Source: Nocardia aurantiaca (GTDB lineage: Bacteria; Actinomycetota; Actinomycetes; Mycobacteriales; Mycobacteriaceae). From it: 64,000 nt of DNA. The stretch spans positions 248,001 to 312,000 of the forward strand of contig NZ_WMBB01000005.1 in NCBI RefSeq assembly GCF_009708175.1, written 5' to 3'. The notes under the pieces are model-generated. The model searched no databases. It saw nothing but the letters and a program-made list of their open reading frames with translations, and was not told the origin of the DNA. The position numbers and the translations under genes are program-made. Shown here in pieces: positions 19,101 to 29,214 of this stretch (its first letter is position 1; every line of letters starts with the position of its first letter).

Positions 19101-20768
19101 ATCTCGCTGCTGCCCTTGGCGGCCGGTGATTCGGGATTCGACCTCGACCGCGTCGCCGCCACGACGGCCCTGACCCAATCCGCCGCCGCCACACCGCGAG
19201 TCACCGCTTTCGCGATTCTCACCGAGGCGGGGGTGGTCCTCGACGACGCAGGCGCATCGGTCGCCGGGATCGATCCGGCCGGGGCGTGGCACGCGGGTTT
19301 CACCGCCGCAGCGGCGACCGAGGGCGGCCTGGGCGCGGGTGTCGTCATCGATGTGCCCGCCACACCTGACAGTCACAGCGCCGAGCAGGTCGTGCGGGCG
19401 CTCGCGAACGCCGAGGGCGAACGTGAATTCGCGATTCGCGCCGATCGAGCCTGGGTGAAACGGTTGCGTCCGGGCAGCCTGCGCGGCAGCGGCCGGTGGC
19501 GGCCGACCGGGACCGTCCTGATCACCGGCGGCACCGGTGCGCTGGGCGCGCAGCTGGCAAGGCGGCTGGTCCGGAACGGGGCCACCGATCTGCTCCTGGT
19601 GAGCAGGCAGGGGCCGCAGGCGCCGGGCGCGGCAGAGCTGGTCGCCGAATTGTCCGCTGCCGGAGCGCGTCCGGTGGTGGCGGCCTGTGATGTCGGCGAT
19701 CGGTCCGCGCTGGCGGCACTGCTGGCCGGCATCCCGGCCGACCGGCAGCTCACCGACGTGGTGCACGCCGCCGCCGTGCTCGACGACGGACTGGTGGACG
19801 ATCTCGATCGCGAGCGCATCGAACGCGTGCATCGGGTCAAAGTGGGCGCGGCACTGCATCTGCACGAGCTGACCTGTGATCTCGGGCTTTCGTCCTTCGT
19901 GCTGTTCGCGTCGGTCACCGGCGTGATTCCGGCACCGGGACAGGCGAATTACGCACCGGGCAACGCGGTGCTCGAGGCGCTGGCCGCGCACCGCCGGGGC
20001 CTCGGACTGCCCGCCACCGCCATCGCGTGGGGTCACTGGGCGGGCGCGGGGATCGCCGGCGCGGCCGCGGGTCAATTGCGCCGAGGTGGATTGCGGGCGA
20101 TGCCACCGGCCCAGGCGCTCACCGCACTGGAGCAGGCCGTGACAGCGGGCGAGTCCGACATCGTCATCGCCGATGTCGATTGGGCGGCGGCCGATCCGCT
20201 GCATGCCCGCCTGCTCGCCGAACTGCGTCCCGCGGCCGAGCCCGCGTCCCCGGCGGGGCTTGCGCAGCAGCTCGCCGCCCTCGACGACGCCGAACGGCAG
20301 CGGCGCGTCCACGCCCTCGTCCAGGAGGAGACCGCCGCGGCGCTGGGCCACTCCGATCCGCACGCCGTCGACGCGGACCGTGGACTCCGCGATCAAGGCT
20401 TCACCTCGCTGTCATCAGTGGAGCTGCGCAACCGGCTGCGGCAGCGCACCGGCATCGATCTGCCCGCGACCCTGGTCTTCGACCATCCGACGGTCTCGGC
20501 TCTGACCGCGTTCATCGTCGATGCCGTGGTCCCCGCGCGTCCGGCCCTGCTGGACGTCCTGCTCACCGACCTGGAGCGGATCGCCGCCGGATTGGCCGAC
20601 ACCGGGCTCACGGCCGCCGATCGCGCGGCCGCGCTCGACCGGCTGCGGCGGCTGGCAGGCGAGTCCGGCGGCGCAGCAACCGAACTCGAAACCACCTCCG
20701 CCCTGTCCGAGTCCGCCACCGACGCCGATCTCATCGACTTCATCGGCTCCGAGCTCGGCATCTCCTGA
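13122..20768 (+). CDS. Type I polyketide synthase, loading module (KSQ-AT-ACP) and module 1 (KS-AT-KR-ACP)
   Basis: A 2548-residue modular PKS starting at GTG after AAAAGGAGA. Loading KS (about residues 12-430) has Gln172 in DSGQSSG instead of the active cysteine, so it should act as a KSQ that decarboxylates malonyl-ACP to an acetyl starter. Its AT carries GHSIGG (Ser632) and HAFHS (734), the latter marking malonyl specificity. ACP Ser959 is in LGLDSL. Module 1 begins near residue 1030: KS with Cys1197 (DTACSSS), malonyl-type AT (Ser1648, HAFHS at 1750), KR with TGGTGALG (2135), LDD (2220-2222, B-type stereochemistry), Ser2264 and Tyr2277, and ACP Ser2429 in GFTSLSS rather than the usual GxDSL. 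No DH or ER is visible. The C-terminal tail looks like a docking domain. Product of this protein: 3-hydroxybutyryl-ACP. Confidence 0.95.
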   Translation: MNEIRYAGDSRAVAVVGVSCRLPGADNPAEFWNLLKSGKNAIGAPGPIRSGAGGEVAGLVGGFLGQVDRFDAAFFGISPAEARLMDPQQRLLLELSWEAAEDANIPIAGLQDGATGVFAGAMASDYAALVGERGAEAITRHTLTGSSRGTLANRVSFAFGLRGPSFTVDSGQSSGLTAVHLACASLAAGESDSAFAAAVNLNLTRDGALVAERFGGVSASGRASLFDADRDGYVRGEGAVVLLLRTVERAVAEGDRVLAVIRSTALSNDGGGRSFTVPTAAGQSAAIRRALELAGIGPGDVQYVELHGTGTRAGDPVEATALGDTLGRDRAAADPLLVGSVKPTIGHLEGAAGLAGLLKTVLSLRHRELPPTLGHEKPDPALDLEASHLRVVTAARPWPHPDRTLIAGVSSFGMGGTNAHVIVEQAPAGADDWRQFLAAEGREESGITAVVPFVVSGASGPALRDQGARLAEFAAVDAPVLAGLASGLVRDRVEFDTRAVILAADRDSLVTRLRALSEGRSAAGMVTGSGAQGSVGVVFGGQGSQRAGAGRDLYERFPAFRASFDASAELLDRYLGAAVRFSVREVAFGAPGTEGLIDRTVYTQPVIFAVEVALYRLLESWGVEVAAVAGHSIGGVVAAHVAGALSHADAARLVAARGRLMGALPTGGAMVAVEATEAEVESAITAAGLRGIVAVAAVNGPRAVVISGPEAEVSAISGTLSESGRRVKRLTVSHAFHSAAMDPVLAEFEAEITELSWSAPQLVFVSDATGVRISTAQELGPRYWSGHLRGTVRFADTVRALRAAGVGTFVELGADAVLTPLVAAALADPEGVVATAALRRDRDEVTGLLTAAAVVHVNGNRVNWTAIIPPAARIELPTYAFQRERYWLDTPAERTPRGESASSAVTPAPQPDPHPAPPGGQRAVPVEGIVRAATAAVLGHGDPQQIEFASAYRELGLDSLGAAELATLLTRDLGITVTATAVYDYPTPRALTAHLDDRLRTVSARSTRVESGADTDSRAAGSSRTGTTAEPIAIVAVSGRFPGCHGSPEALWDLLAAGGEAIAELPADRDWDLAVLSDVLGGSGARGGFLDGAADFDADFFGISPREAVAMDPQQRLVLESVWELFERAGIVPESLGGTRTAVYLGASPSEYGPRLHEITGTAAGFGLTGTSPSVLSGRVSYTFGLAGPALTVDTACSSSLVALHLAVRALRTGETDLAIAGGVTVMAGPGMFTEFARQGGLAADGRCKAFGADADGTGWSEAVSVVLVERLSDARRLGHEVLALVRGSAVNQDGASNGLTAPNGPAQQRVIRAALADAGLAATEVDLIEAHGTGTALGDPIEAQALQEVYGRDRAEPVWLGSLKSNIGHTQAAAGTAGITKAVLALRNQIIPATLHAQPASPFVDWQAGALRLVSQPRPWPRGARPRRAAISSFGISGTNAHVIVEEAPGSAVTAPSAATTEPLPFVLSGRTPDALRAQADRLAAHDPGAGVLATADIAAALIRHRTVFTARAVVIADGDVSLRSGLKALAGESTAAQVVTGPGSSRGAVGVVFGGQGSQRAGTGRQLSARFPVFREAFENTVALLDRHLSAAVEFPLRAVAFGEPGTEGLIDRTVYTQSVVFAVEVALYRLWESWGVEVAAVAGHSIGGVVAAHVGGVLSLEDATRLVATRARLMDALPAGGAMVAVEAGESDVLAAISGSATADAVSIAAVNGPRAVVISGPDAPVSRVAGELKAAGRRAKRLAVSHAFHSAAMDPVLDEFRAVVADLTFGEVTGPRIVSDHTGRESTAAELADPEYWVRHLRGTVRFADAARTLADIGVGVIVELGADAVLAPALSSALEDITVVSAVRRDRDEVTGLLHAAATLFTHGQHVDWSAVVPESGRVALPTYAFQRQRYWTGPARALPDRFPGEWVHRIAWEPVALTAPAPDDARTWALVVPDDGLADDWARSLRAALGTARVSTLRVNPSTATRSALTVALEETAGETLTVISLLPLAAGDSGFDLDRVAATTALTQSAAATPRVTAFAILTEAGVVLDDAGASVAGIDPAGAWHAGFTAAAATEGGLGAGVVIDVPATPDSHSAEQVVRALANAEGEREFAIRADRAWVKRLRPGSLRGSGRWRPTGTVLITGGTGALGAQLARRLVRNGATDLLLVSRQGPQAPGAAELVAELSAAGARPVVAACDVGDRSALAALLAGIPADRQLTDVVHAAAVLDDGLVDDLDRERIERVHRVKVGAALHLHELTCDLGLSSFVLFASVTGVIPAPGQANYAPGNAVLEALAAHRRGLGLPATAIAWGHWAGAGIAGAAAGQLRRGGLRAMPPAQALTALEQAVTAGESDIVIADVDWAAADPLHARLLAELRPAAEPASPAGLAQQLAALDDAERQRRVHALVQEETAAALGHSDPHAVDADRGLRDQGFTSLSSVELRNRLRQRTGIDLPATLVFDHPTVSALTAFIVDAVVPARPALLDVLLTDLERIAAGLADTGLTAADRAAALDRLRRLAGESGGAATELETTSALSESATDADLIDFIGSELGIS

Positions 20769-20797
20769 TCTCCCCGCGAATCGTGAAAGGCTCCGCT

Positions 20798-23700
20798 GTG
20801 AACGCTGTTGACGACGCCCCCGGCGACGACAAGATCCGGCATCTGCTGCGCCGGGTGAGCGAGGAACTGTACAAGACCCGTCGGCAACTGCAGGAGGTCA
20901 CCGCCGCGCAGCAGGAGCCGATCGCCATCGTCTCGATGGGCTGCCGGTTCCCCGGCGGAGCCGATACCCCGGAGCGGTTCTGGGAGCTGCTCACCGACGG
21001 GCGCGACGCGCTGACCGAATTCCCCGGCGACCGCGGCTGGGATCTGGCCAACCTGTACCACCCGGATCCCGACCATCCCGGCACCGCCTACACCCGTCAC
21101 GGTGGATTCCTCGACGGCGCGGCCGATTTCGATCCCGGATTCTTCGGCATCTCCCGCCGTGAGGCGCTGGCCATGGACCCGCAGCAGCGGCTGCTGTTGC
21201 ACACCACCTGGGAGGCGTTCGAGCGAGCGGGCATCGATCCGCGCACCCTGCGCGGCAGCCGCACCGGCGTGTACGTCGGAACCAACGGCCAGGACTACGT
21301 CACCGGCACCGGTAAGGTGCCCGCCGCCGTGGAGGGCTACCTGGTCACCGGCACGGCCGCCAGTGTGCTGTCGGGGCGCATCGCCTACACCCTCGGATTC
21401 GAGGGTCCGGCGCTGACCGTCGACACTGCGTGCTCGTCGTCGCTGGTTGCTCTGCACCTGGCGGTGCGCGCCCTGCGGGCGGGCGAGGTGGACTTCGCCG
21501 TCGCGGGTGGCGCGACGATCATGGCGACCCCGGCGATCTTCGTCGAATTCTCCCGCCAGCGGGGCCTCTCGGTGGACGGCCGGTGCAAGGCGTTCGCCGA
21601 CGGGGCGGACGGCACCGGCTGGGGTGAGGGCGCCGGAGTGGTGCTGGTGGAACGGCTTTCGGATGCGCGACGGCTCGGCCACGAGGTGCTCGCGGTGATC
21701 CGCGGCACCGCGGTGAACCAGGACGGCGCGTCCAACGGCCTGACCGCCCCCAACGGACCGGCGCAGCAGCAGGTGATCCGGGACGCGCTCGCCGACGCCG
21801 GGGTGAGCGCCGCGGAGGTGGACGCGGTCGAGGCGCACGGCACCGGTACCGAACTCGGTGATCCGATCGAGGCGCAGGCGCTGTTGGCGACCTACGGGCG
21901 GCACCGGTCCGAGCCGCTGTTGCTGGGGGCGGTGAAATCGAATATCGGGCACACCCAGGCCGCCGCCGGGGTAGCCGGAGTCATCAAGATGGTGCTGGCA
22001 CTGCGTCACGGGCTGCTGCCGGCCACCCTGCACGTGGAAAAGCCTTCCGCCCTGGTGGATTGGGCTGCCGGTGCGGTCGAACTGGTCACCCGGGCACGGA
22101 CATGGCGGCATACGGACCGACCCTTGCGCGCCGGTGTCTCCGCCTTCGGTGTGTCGGGTACCAACGCGCACGTGATCCTCGAACAGGCCGAGGCCGTCGA
22201 TGCCACGACGGACCCGGTACCGCAACCGACCGCCGATTCGGTTGCGGCGCAATCCGAGCCGTCCGGCGGTGTGCTGCCTTTCGTGCTCTCGGGGACGTCC
22301 GAGGACGCCGTGCGCGCTCAGGCCGCGGCACTGGCGCACCATGTATCGACCGTCGGCGACGTCGATCTCTCCTCGATCGCGTCCGCGCTCATCCGCGACC
22401 GGGTGACCTTCGGTACGCGCGCTGTCGTCACCGCCGCCGATCGTCGTGGCCTGCTCACCGCTCTGACCGGATTGGCGGAGGGCTCTCCCGGACCCGGGGT
22501 GACGGTCGCGACCGAGGCGGCGGGCACCGTCGGGGTGGTGTTCGGCGGTCAGGGCAGTCAGCGCGCCGGTGCGGGAGCTGTTCTCTACGAGAGCTTTCCG
22601 GTGTTCCGCGCGGCGTTCGACGAATCGGTGGCGCTGCTCGACGAACACCTCGGCGCGGCGGTGGAGTTCTCGATCAAGGATGTCGCCTTCGGCGCGAAGG
22701 GCACCGCGGGCCTCATCGACGACACCACCTATACCCAGCCGGTCATCTTCGCCGTCGAGGTCGCGTGGTTCCGGCTGCTGGAATCCTGGGGCGTCGAGAT
22801 CGCCGCGGTAGCGGGACATTCCATCGGCGGCGTGGTGGCCGCGCATGTGGCGGGCGCGCTGTCGCTGGCGGATGCCGCCCGGCTCGTGGCGGCGCGCGGC
22901 CGGCTGATGGGCGCGCTGCCGCGCGGGGGAGCGATGGTCGCCGTCGAAGCCGGCGAGGACGAGATCCGCGCGGAGATCGAGCGGGCGGGTGCGCACGAGA
23001 CGGTCTCGCTGGCGGCGGTCAACGGCCCGCGCGCCGTGGTGATCTCCGGCACGGAGCAGGCGGTGCTCGAGCTGTCCGCCACGCTCGCCGCGTCGGGGCG
23101 GCGGGTGAAGCGCCTAGTGGTGTCGCATGCCTTCCATTCGGCGGCAATGGAACCCGTGCTCGAGGAGTTCGGGCGGGTGGTCGCCGAGCTGAAGCTCTCC
23201 GAGTCGTTGACGCGCACGCTGATCTCGGACTCGACGGGTGCGCCCATCACGACGGCCGAACTGTCGGATCCGGGCTACTGGGTGCGTCACCTGCGCGGCA
23301 CGGTCCGATTCGCCGATGCGGTCGCCGGGCTCCGCGCCGAGGGTGTCGGAGTATTCGTCGAGCTCGGCGCGGAGGCCGTCCTCACCCCGATGGTGTCGGC
23401 GTCGCTGGCCGACGATCCGGATCCCTGGACCGCGGTGGCCGTGCGCCGCACGGGCCGGGACGAGATCGCCACGGTACTCGCGGCGGCGGCCACCGTGCAC
23501 GTCGCCGGCCGGCCGGTGGACTGGGCGGCCGTCGTCGCGCCGCGACCGCGGATCGCGTTGCCTACCTATGCATTCCGATACGAGCGGTTCTGGGCTACGA
23601 CGACGGCGGTGACCGAAGCGGCCCGGGGCGAGCATCCGCTGCTGGCCACCATGGTGCGGCTGGCCTCCGGCGACGGCGTCGTCGCGACCGGGCGGCTGTC

Positions 23701-26700
23701 GATCACGGGTCAGCCCTGGCTGGCCGACCACGTCGTATCGGGCCGCGTGTACGTGCCCGGGACCGCGCTCGCGGAATTGGCGCTGCACGTGGCCGACGCG
23801 GTGGGAACCGAGGCGGTCGACGAGCTCGTCATCGAGACCCCGTTGGTCCTGAATCCGGAGTCGGACACAGAAGTGCAGGTGAGCGCACAGCGCGCGGACG
23901 ACCACCACACCGTGGAGATCCACTCGCGCCCCGGCGGCGACCCGCAGGCGCCGTGGACCCGGCACGCCGTCGGCAGGCTCAGCGGCTCCGCGGCGACATC
24001 GGTGGTGGCGCTCCCGGATTCGTGGCCGCCGGCCGGAGCCGAACCCGTCGACCTTACCGACGCCTATGCGCGGCTTCAGGCCACGGGCCTGGACTACGGG
24101 CCCAGCTTCCAGGGCGTGCGGGCAATCTGGCAGCGTGGTCGCACCCGGTACGCCGAGATCGTGCTTCCCGAGACCGGATCGGTGGATCCGGTGGGCTATC
24201 TGGTGCATCCGGCTCTGTTCGATGCCGCCTTGCACCCGGTTGCGCTCACCGGGGCCGATGTCGGCGCACCGCGGATTCCGTTTCTGTGGAACGACTTCCG
24301 GGCATACTCCACCGGGGCAACCGCGTTGCGGGTGAGCTTCACTCTCACGGCCGACGGCCTGAGCGATCTGATCGCCACCGACGGGTCCGGGCAACCGGTG
24401 CTCACCGTGGGCACTCTGGTGCTGCGCGCCGCGCGAGCCGAGCGGGCCTCGGCCCGGGACGGACTCTACGAACCCGTATGGGTGGAATATCCGCTGCCCG
24501 AGCCCTCGCCCGGCGGTGAACGTGGCGTATGGGATTCGGCGGAGGCGGGTTCATCGGTGCACACCGCGCTGGAGGTGGTCCGCTCGACGGAATCTAATGA
24601 GCGAATTCTGCTGACACACAATGCCGTTGCCGTCATCGAGGGTGATCGTCCGGAGCTCGGCCGTGCTCCGGTATGGGGGCTGGCGCGGGTAGCGGCCACC
24701 GAGCGCGCGGGCGCGATTGCCATCGTCGACACCGACGATTCGGCGGCCTCCACGGCGGTGCTGCCCCGGGCGTTCGCGGCGGCCGGGGAGGAACCGCAAC
24801 TCGCGGTGCGCGCGGGCCGCGCCTACGTGCCCCGGTTGGCGTATTCCAGTGAGGCCATCGAATCCCGGGCATGGGATCCGCAAAGCACGGTGCTGGTGAC
24901 CGGCGGGACCGGCGGACTGGGAGCACTGCTGGCGCGACATCTCGTGCGCCGCCATGGAATCCGGCATCTGGTCCTGGCCAGCCGGCGCGGGGCCGGTGCG
25001 CCCGGGGCCGCCGAGCTGGCCGCCGAGTTGCGCCACCTCGGCGTGCGGGTCCTGGTGGTGTCCGCGGACCTGACCGATCGCGATACCGTCGCGCGAGTGC
25101 TGGCCGCCGTCAACCCCGCGCACCCGCTGACCGCGGTCGTGCACACCGCCGGGATCGTGGACGACGGAATACTGGACACGCTCACCCCGCAGCGGTTCGA
25201 CGCCGTGCTCGCCCCGAAATTCGGTGCGGCACAGCTGCTGGACGAGTTGACGCGCGAGCTCGATCTCGCCGGGTTCGTGCTGTACTCCTCGATCGCCGGA
25301 CTGCTGGGCACGGCCGGGCAGGCCGCCTACGCCGCCGCCAACACCGGCCTGGACGCGCTGGCCGCCCGCCGTCGCGCCGATGGACTGCCCGCGGTATCGC
25401 TGGCCTGGGGGCTGTGGGCCGAAACCAGCGGTGTGACAGCTCATCTCACGGACGTGGATCGAGCTCGGCTGGCCCGCCAGGGGGTGCGGGCGCTGTCTGC
25501 CGAACACGGACTCGACCTGTTCGACGCCGCCGTGTTCCACCGCGACCAGCCGGTGCTGGCTCCCGCGCCGCTGGACCTGTCGGCCTTCACCAGGCCCGGC
25601 ACCGTGGTGCCGCCGCTGCTGCGCGGTCTGGTCCGGGCACCGCGCAGACGAGCGGAATCGGCTGCCCAGCAGCAGGACTCCGGCCTGGCTGCCGCATTGG
25701 CCGGGCGGTCCGTCGCGGAGCAGCAGTCGCTGTTGCTCGACCTGGTACGCCGCGAGGCCGCCGTCGCCCTCGATCATCCGGACGCCACCGGCATTCGCGG
25801 CGATCGCGCGCTGACCGAACTCGGCCTGGATTCGATGACCGCCGTGGAGCTGCGCAACCGGCTGGCGGCGGCGACCGGACTGCGGCTGCCGGCCACGCTC
25901 ACCTTCGACCACCCGACCCCGCAGGGCATCGCAGAACTGTTGCGCGCCAAGCTCACCGGCGCGGCGGACACCGGAACGGTCGCCGCGCGCACCGGAGCCT
26001 CGGCCGACGAGGATCCGATCGTGATCGTGGGCATGGCGTTGCGCCTGCCCGGCGGCATCGAGACCCCCGACGCGCTGTGGCGGCTGCTCGACAGCGGCGG
26101 GGACGCCATCGGTGAGTTCCCCGCCGACCGCGGCTGGGACCTGGAGACCCTCTTCGACGCCGACCCGGAGCGTCCCGGCACCTCCTACACCCGCCACGGC
26201 GGTTTCCTGGTGGACGCGGCCGATTTCGATGCTGGACTCTTCGGCATCTCCCCGCGCGAGGCGCTGGCCACCGATCCGCAGCAGCGACTGCTGCTCGAGA
26301 CCAGCTGGGAGGCGCTGGAGCGGGCCGGGATCGACCCGACCTCGTTGCGCGGCAGCCGGACCGGGGTGTTCGCGGGCACCATGTATCACGACTACGCCCC
26401 GCACATCCAGGACGCTCCCGCGGAGCTGGAGGGCTATCTGGTCAACGGCAGCGCGGGCAGTGTCGCCAGCGGCCGCATCGCCTACACCTTCGGATTCGAG
26501 GGGCCCGCGCTCAGCGTCGATACCGCCTGCTCCTCCTCGCTGGTCGCGTTGCACCTGGCGGCGCAGTCGCTGCGCTCGGGGGAGAGCGACCTGGCGCTGG
26601 CCGGTGGGGTGGCGATCATGGCCAGCCCGGCCACGTTCGTGGAGTTCTCCCGGCAGCGCGCCCTGGCCGCCGACGGCCGCTGCAAGGCCTTCGCCGCGGC

Positions 26701-29209
26701 CGCGGACGGGACCGGCTGGGCCGAGGGCGTCAGCATGCTGGTGCTCGAAAGGCTCTCGGACGCAGGGCGGTCCGGTCATCCGGTGCTGGCGGTGGTACGT
26801 GGTTCCGCGGTCAACCAGGACGGCGCGTCCAGCGGGCTCACCGCACCCAACGGTCCTGCCCAGCAGCGTGTGATCCGGCAGGCGCTGGCCAACGCCGGCC
26901 TGAGCGCGTCGGAGGTCGACGCGGTCGAGGCGCACGGCACCGGCACCCGGCTGGGCGATCCGATCGAAGCCGAGGCGATCATCGCCACCTACGGCGCGGA
27001 ACACACACCCGACCGACCGCTGTGGCTGGGTTCGCTGAAGTCGAACGTGGGCCACACCCAGGCTGCGGCCGGTGGCGCGGGGATCATCAAAATGATTCTG
27101 GCACTGCGCAATCGGCGACTGCCCCGGACGCTACACATCGACGAGCCGACACCGCACGTGGACTGGTCAGCCGGAACGGTGGCACTGCTGGGCGAGGCCC
27201 GGCCGTGGGAGCAGCGGGATGTCCCGCGCCGGGCGGGCATCTCCTCCTTCGGCGTGAGCGGCACCAACGCGCACGTCATCATCGAGGAGCCGCCCGCGCT
27301 CCTCGCGGCTGCCACCGCACCGCAGGATGGGCAGTCCCCGCTGGTGTGGGCGCTTTCCGGGCACGACGCGGCCGCGCTGCGCGGGCAGGCGGTGGCGCTG
27401 GCGACCTACCTGAGCGCGCGACCCGAAGTGGCCGCCGCCGATATCGCACGCACCCTGTGGGATTCGCGCGCCGCACTCGGCGAGCGGGCGCTGATCGCCG
27501 GGGACCCGAGCGAACTCCGCGCGGGTCTCGAGGCCCTCGCCTCGGGGGCGGCGCTGCCCGCCCATGTCGTCACCGGCACCGCCGACGTGACCGGCCGGAC
27601 CGTGTTCGTCTTCCCCGGCCAGGGCGGTCAGTGGCCGGGCATGGCGGCCGAGCTGTACCGCACCACACCGGTTTTCGCGCACCGGCTCGAGGAATGCGCG
27701 TCGGCACTGACGCCTTTTGTCGACTGGCCGGTGCTGGAGGTCCTGCTCGGGCGCTCCGATATCGACGCCGACCGGGTCGACGTGGTGCAACCGGCGCTGT
27801 GGGCGGTCATGGTCGCTCTGGCCGAGCTGTGGACCGCGCACGGGGTGCGCCCGGACGCGGTGGTCGGCCACTCGCAGGGCGAGATCGCCGCCGCCGTGGT
27901 CGCCGGGGCGCTCTCGCTCGAGGACGGCGCGCGGGTGGTCGCGCTGCGCAGCAGAGCGATCGCCGCCCACGCGGGACACGGTGCGATGGCGGCCGTCTCG
28001 TTGTCGGCGACGGCCGCAAGGGAACTGGTCGCCGAGTACGGTGACCGGATCTCGGTGGCGGTGGTGAATTCGCCCACCTCCGTGGTGCTCTCGGGTGCGG
28101 TGGAGGCCATCGAAGAGGTGCTCGCCCGGCTGGAGGCCGAGGGCGTGCGCAATCGGCGGGTCGCGGTCGACTACGCCTCGCACTCCGCTCAGATGCTGGT
28201 ACTGCGCGACGCGCTGCACGAACCGCTGGCCCCGGTGCGGCCCACCGCCGCGGAGGTGCCCATCCTGTCGACGGTGTCGGCGGACTGGCTCAGCGGCCCG
28301 GAGCTGACCGGCGAGTACTGGTTCGAGAACCTCAGCAGCACAGTGCGGTTCGAGGAGGTCACCAGGTCGCTACTGGACGGCGGGTATCGGGCTTTCATCG
28401 AGATCGGACCACACCCCGTGCTGTCGTCGGTGCTCGAGGAGACGATCGCCGACTCGGGCGTCACCGCCACCGCCGTGGTGGGCACACTGCGGCGGGACGA
28501 GGGCGGCCCGCAGCGCTTCGCGCTGTCGGTGGCCACCGCGTCCGGGCGCGGCGTGAGCGTGGACGGCGAGGTGCTGCTCGGCGGGCGCGGTGAGCGCATC
28601 GAGTTGCCCACCTATGCCTTCCAGCGCAGCCGGTACTGGATCGACGCGGATCGCTCGGCGTCGCGGCGTGACGAACGATCCGGGCGTGCGGTGAGCGTCG
28701 TCCTGGAACCCACGAATCCCGTGGTCCTGGACCGCTTCTCCGGCCTCGGCGAGATCGAGCGGCGCGGCGCGGTGCTCGAACTGGTGCGCGCCGAGACCGC
28801 CGCGGTGCTCAAACACGGCAGCGCCGCCGACGTCCCGCCCACGCGTGCCTTCCGCGAACTGGGTCTGGACTCGCTCACGGCGGTGGACCTGCGCAACCGG
28901 TTGCGCAGCGCGACCGGACTGCCATTGCCAGCCACGCTGATCTTCGACCACCCCGCTCCCGAAGCGGTCGCCGACTATATCGCCACCGCGCTACCCCGCG
29001 GCGGCGACGGTGCCGAGCGCAGCGGCGCGATCGGTGCCGACGACGCCCTGCGGACGCTCGAGGAACTGCTCACCGGCGGCGAGCCCGGGACCGACGCGCT
29101 CGCCGAACGCCTGCGTGCGCTCGTCGACCGGCTCGCAGCGCCCGCAGCGGATTTCGATCTCGACGGCGCCTCCGATGACGAACTATTCGACCTGGTAGAC
29201 AGGAACTGA
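20798..29209 (+). CDS. Type I polyketide synthase, module 2 (KS-AT-DH-KR-ACP) and module 3 (KS-AT-ACP)
   Basis: A 2803-residue PKS. GTG 20798, preceded by GAAAGG, is chosen because an N-terminal coiled docking helix ([20 protein letters not shown]) starts there; the open frame extends upstream into the previous gene without meaning. Module 2: KS Cys212, malonyl-type AT (GHSIGG Ser675, HAFHS at 777), DH with HxxxGxxxxP (His978) and DAALH (Asp1142), KR with TGGTGGLG (1368), VDD (1454), Ser1498 and Tyr1511, ACP Ser1679. It should leave a trans double bond. Module 3: KS Cys1911, AT with GHSQGE (Ser2359) and YASHS (2459), marking methylmalonyl-CoA, then directly ACP Ser2692. It has no KR, so the beta-keto group stays. 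An acidic C-terminal docking tail ([11 protein letters not shown]) ends it. Confidence 0.95.
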   Translation: MNAVDDAPGDDKIRHLLRRVSEELYKTRRQLQEVTAAQQEPIAIVSMGCRFPGGADTPERFWELLTDGRDALTEFPGDRGWDLANLYHPDPDHPGTAYTRHGGFLDGAADFDPGFFGISRREALAMDPQQRLLLHTTWEAFERAGIDPRTLRGSRTGVYVGTNGQDYVTGTGKVPAAVEGYLVTGTAASVLSGRIAYTLGFEGPALTVDTACSSSLVALHLAVRALRAGEVDFAVAGGATIMATPAIFVEFSRQRGLSVDGRCKAFADGADGTGWGEGAGVVLVERLSDARRLGHEVLAVIRGTAVNQDGASNGLTAPNGPAQQQVIRDALADAGVSAAEVDAVEAHGTGTELGDPIEAQALLATYGRHRSEPLLLGAVKSNIGHTQAAAGVAGVIKMVLALRHGLLPATLHVEKPSALVDWAAGAVELVTRARTWRHTDRPLRAGVSAFGVSGTNAHVILEQAEAVDATTDPVPQPTADSVAAQSEPSGGVLPFVLSGTSEDAVRAQAAALAHHVSTVGDVDLSSIASALIRDRVTFGTRAVVTAADRRGLLTALTGLAEGSPGPGVTVATEAAGTVGVVFGGQGSQRAGAGAVLYESFPVFRAAFDESVALLDEHLGAAVEFSIKDVAFGAKGTAGLIDDTTYTQPVIFAVEVAWFRLLESWGVEIAAVAGHSIGGVVAAHVAGALSLADAARLVAARGRLMGALPRGGAMVAVEAGEDEIRAEIERAGAHETVSLAAVNGPRAVVISGTEQAVLELSATLAASGRRVKRLVVSHAFHSAAMEPVLEEFGRVVAELKLSESLTRTLISDSTGAPITTAELSDPGYWVRHLRGTVRFADAVAGLRAEGVGVFVELGAEAVLTPMVSASLADDPDPWTAVAVRRTGRDEIATVLAAAATVHVAGRPVDWAAVVAPRPRIALPTYAFRYERFWATTTAVTEAARGEHPLLATMVRLASGDGVVATGRLSITGQPWLADHVVSGRVYVPGTALAELALHVADAVGTEAVDELVIETPLVLNPESDTEVQVSAQRADDHHTVEIHSRPGGDPQAPWTRHAVGRLSGSAATSVVALPDSWPPAGAEPVDLTDAYARLQATGLDYGPSFQGVRAIWQRGRTRYAEIVLPETGSVDPVGYLVHPALFDAALHPVALTGADVGAPRIPFLWNDFRAYSTGATALRVSFTLTADGLSDLIATDGSGQPVLTVGTLVLRAARAERASARDGLYEPVWVEYPLPEPSPGGERGVWDSAEAGSSVHTALEVVRSTESNERILLTHNAVAVIEGDRPELGRAPVWGLARVAATERAGAIAIVDTDDSAASTAVLPRAFAAAGEEPQLAVRAGRAYVPRLAYSSEAIESRAWDPQSTVLVTGGTGGLGALLARHLVRRHGIRHLVLASRRGAGAPGAAELAAELRHLGVRVLVVSADLTDRDTVARVLAAVNPAHPLTAVVHTAGIVDDGILDTLTPQRFDAVLAPKFGAAQLLDELTRELDLAGFVLYSSIAGLLGTAGQAAYAAANTGLDALAARRRADGLPAVSLAWGLWAETSGVTAHLTDVDRARLARQGVRALSAEHGLDLFDAAVFHRDQPVLAPAPLDLSAFTRPGTVVPPLLRGLVRAPRRRAESAAQQQDSGLAAALAGRSVAEQQSLLLDLVRREAAVALDHPDATGIRGDRALTELGLDSMTAVELRNRLAAATGLRLPATLTFDHPTPQGIAELLRAKLTGAADTGTVAARTGASADEDPIVIVGMALRLPGGIETPDALWRLLDSGGDAIGEFPADRGWDLETLFDADPERPGTSYTRHGGFLVDAADFDAGLFGISPREALATDPQQRLLLETSWEALERAGIDPTSLRGSRTGVFAGTMYHDYAPHIQDAPAELEGYLVNGSAGSVASGRIAYTFGFEGPALSVDTACSSSLVALHLAAQSLRSGESDLALAGGVAIMASPATFVEFSRQRALAADGRCKAFAAAADGTGWAEGVSMLVLERLSDAGRSGHPVLAVVRGSAVNQDGASSGLTAPNGPAQQRVIRQALANAGLSASEVDAVEAHGTGTRLGDPIEAEAIIATYGAEHTPDRPLWLGSLKSNVGHTQAAAGGAGIIKMILALRNRRLPRTLHIDEPTPHVDWSAGTVALLGEARPWEQRDVPRRAGISSFGVSGTNAHVIIEEPPALLAAATAPQDGQSPLVWALSGHDAAALRGQAVALATYLSARPEVAAADIARTLWDSRAALGERALIAGDPSELRAGLEALASGAALPAHVVTGTADVTGRTVFVFPGQGGQWPGMAAELYRTTPVFAHRLEECASALTPFVDWPVLEVLLGRSDIDADRVDVVQPALWAVMVALAELWTAHGVRPDAVVGHSQGEIAAAVVAGALSLEDGARVVALRSRAIAAHAGHGAMAAVSLSATAARELVAEYGDRISVAVVNSPTSVVLSGAVEAIEEVLARLEAEGVRNRRVAVDYASHSAQMLVLRDALHEPLAPVRPTAAEVPILSTVSADWLSGPELTGEYWFENLSSTVRFEEVTRSLLDGGYRAFIEIGPHPVLSSVLEETIADSGVTATAVVGTLRRDEGGPQRFALSVATASGRGVSVDGEVLLGGRGERIELPTYAFQRSRYWIDADRSASRRDERSGRAVSVVLEPTNPVVLDRFSGLGEIERRGAVLELVRAETAAVLKHGSAADVPPTRAFRELGLDSLTAVDLRNRLRSATGLPLPATLIFDHPAPEAVADYIATALPRGGDGAERSGAIGADDALRTLEELLTGGEPGTDALAERLRALVDRLAAPAADFDLDGASDDELFDLVDRN

Positions 29210-29214
29210 CCGAG

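Noticed and set aside
17760..20396. An 878-codon open frame antisense to the first PKS gene
   Set aside because: Shadow of the PKS: Arg/Gly/His-rich and without domains. The same holds for the other long antisense frames over the PKS genes.
22060..24519. An 819-codon plus-strand frame inside the second PKS gene
   Set aside because: Out-of-frame shadow; the PKS domains with active-site residues are in the annotated frame.
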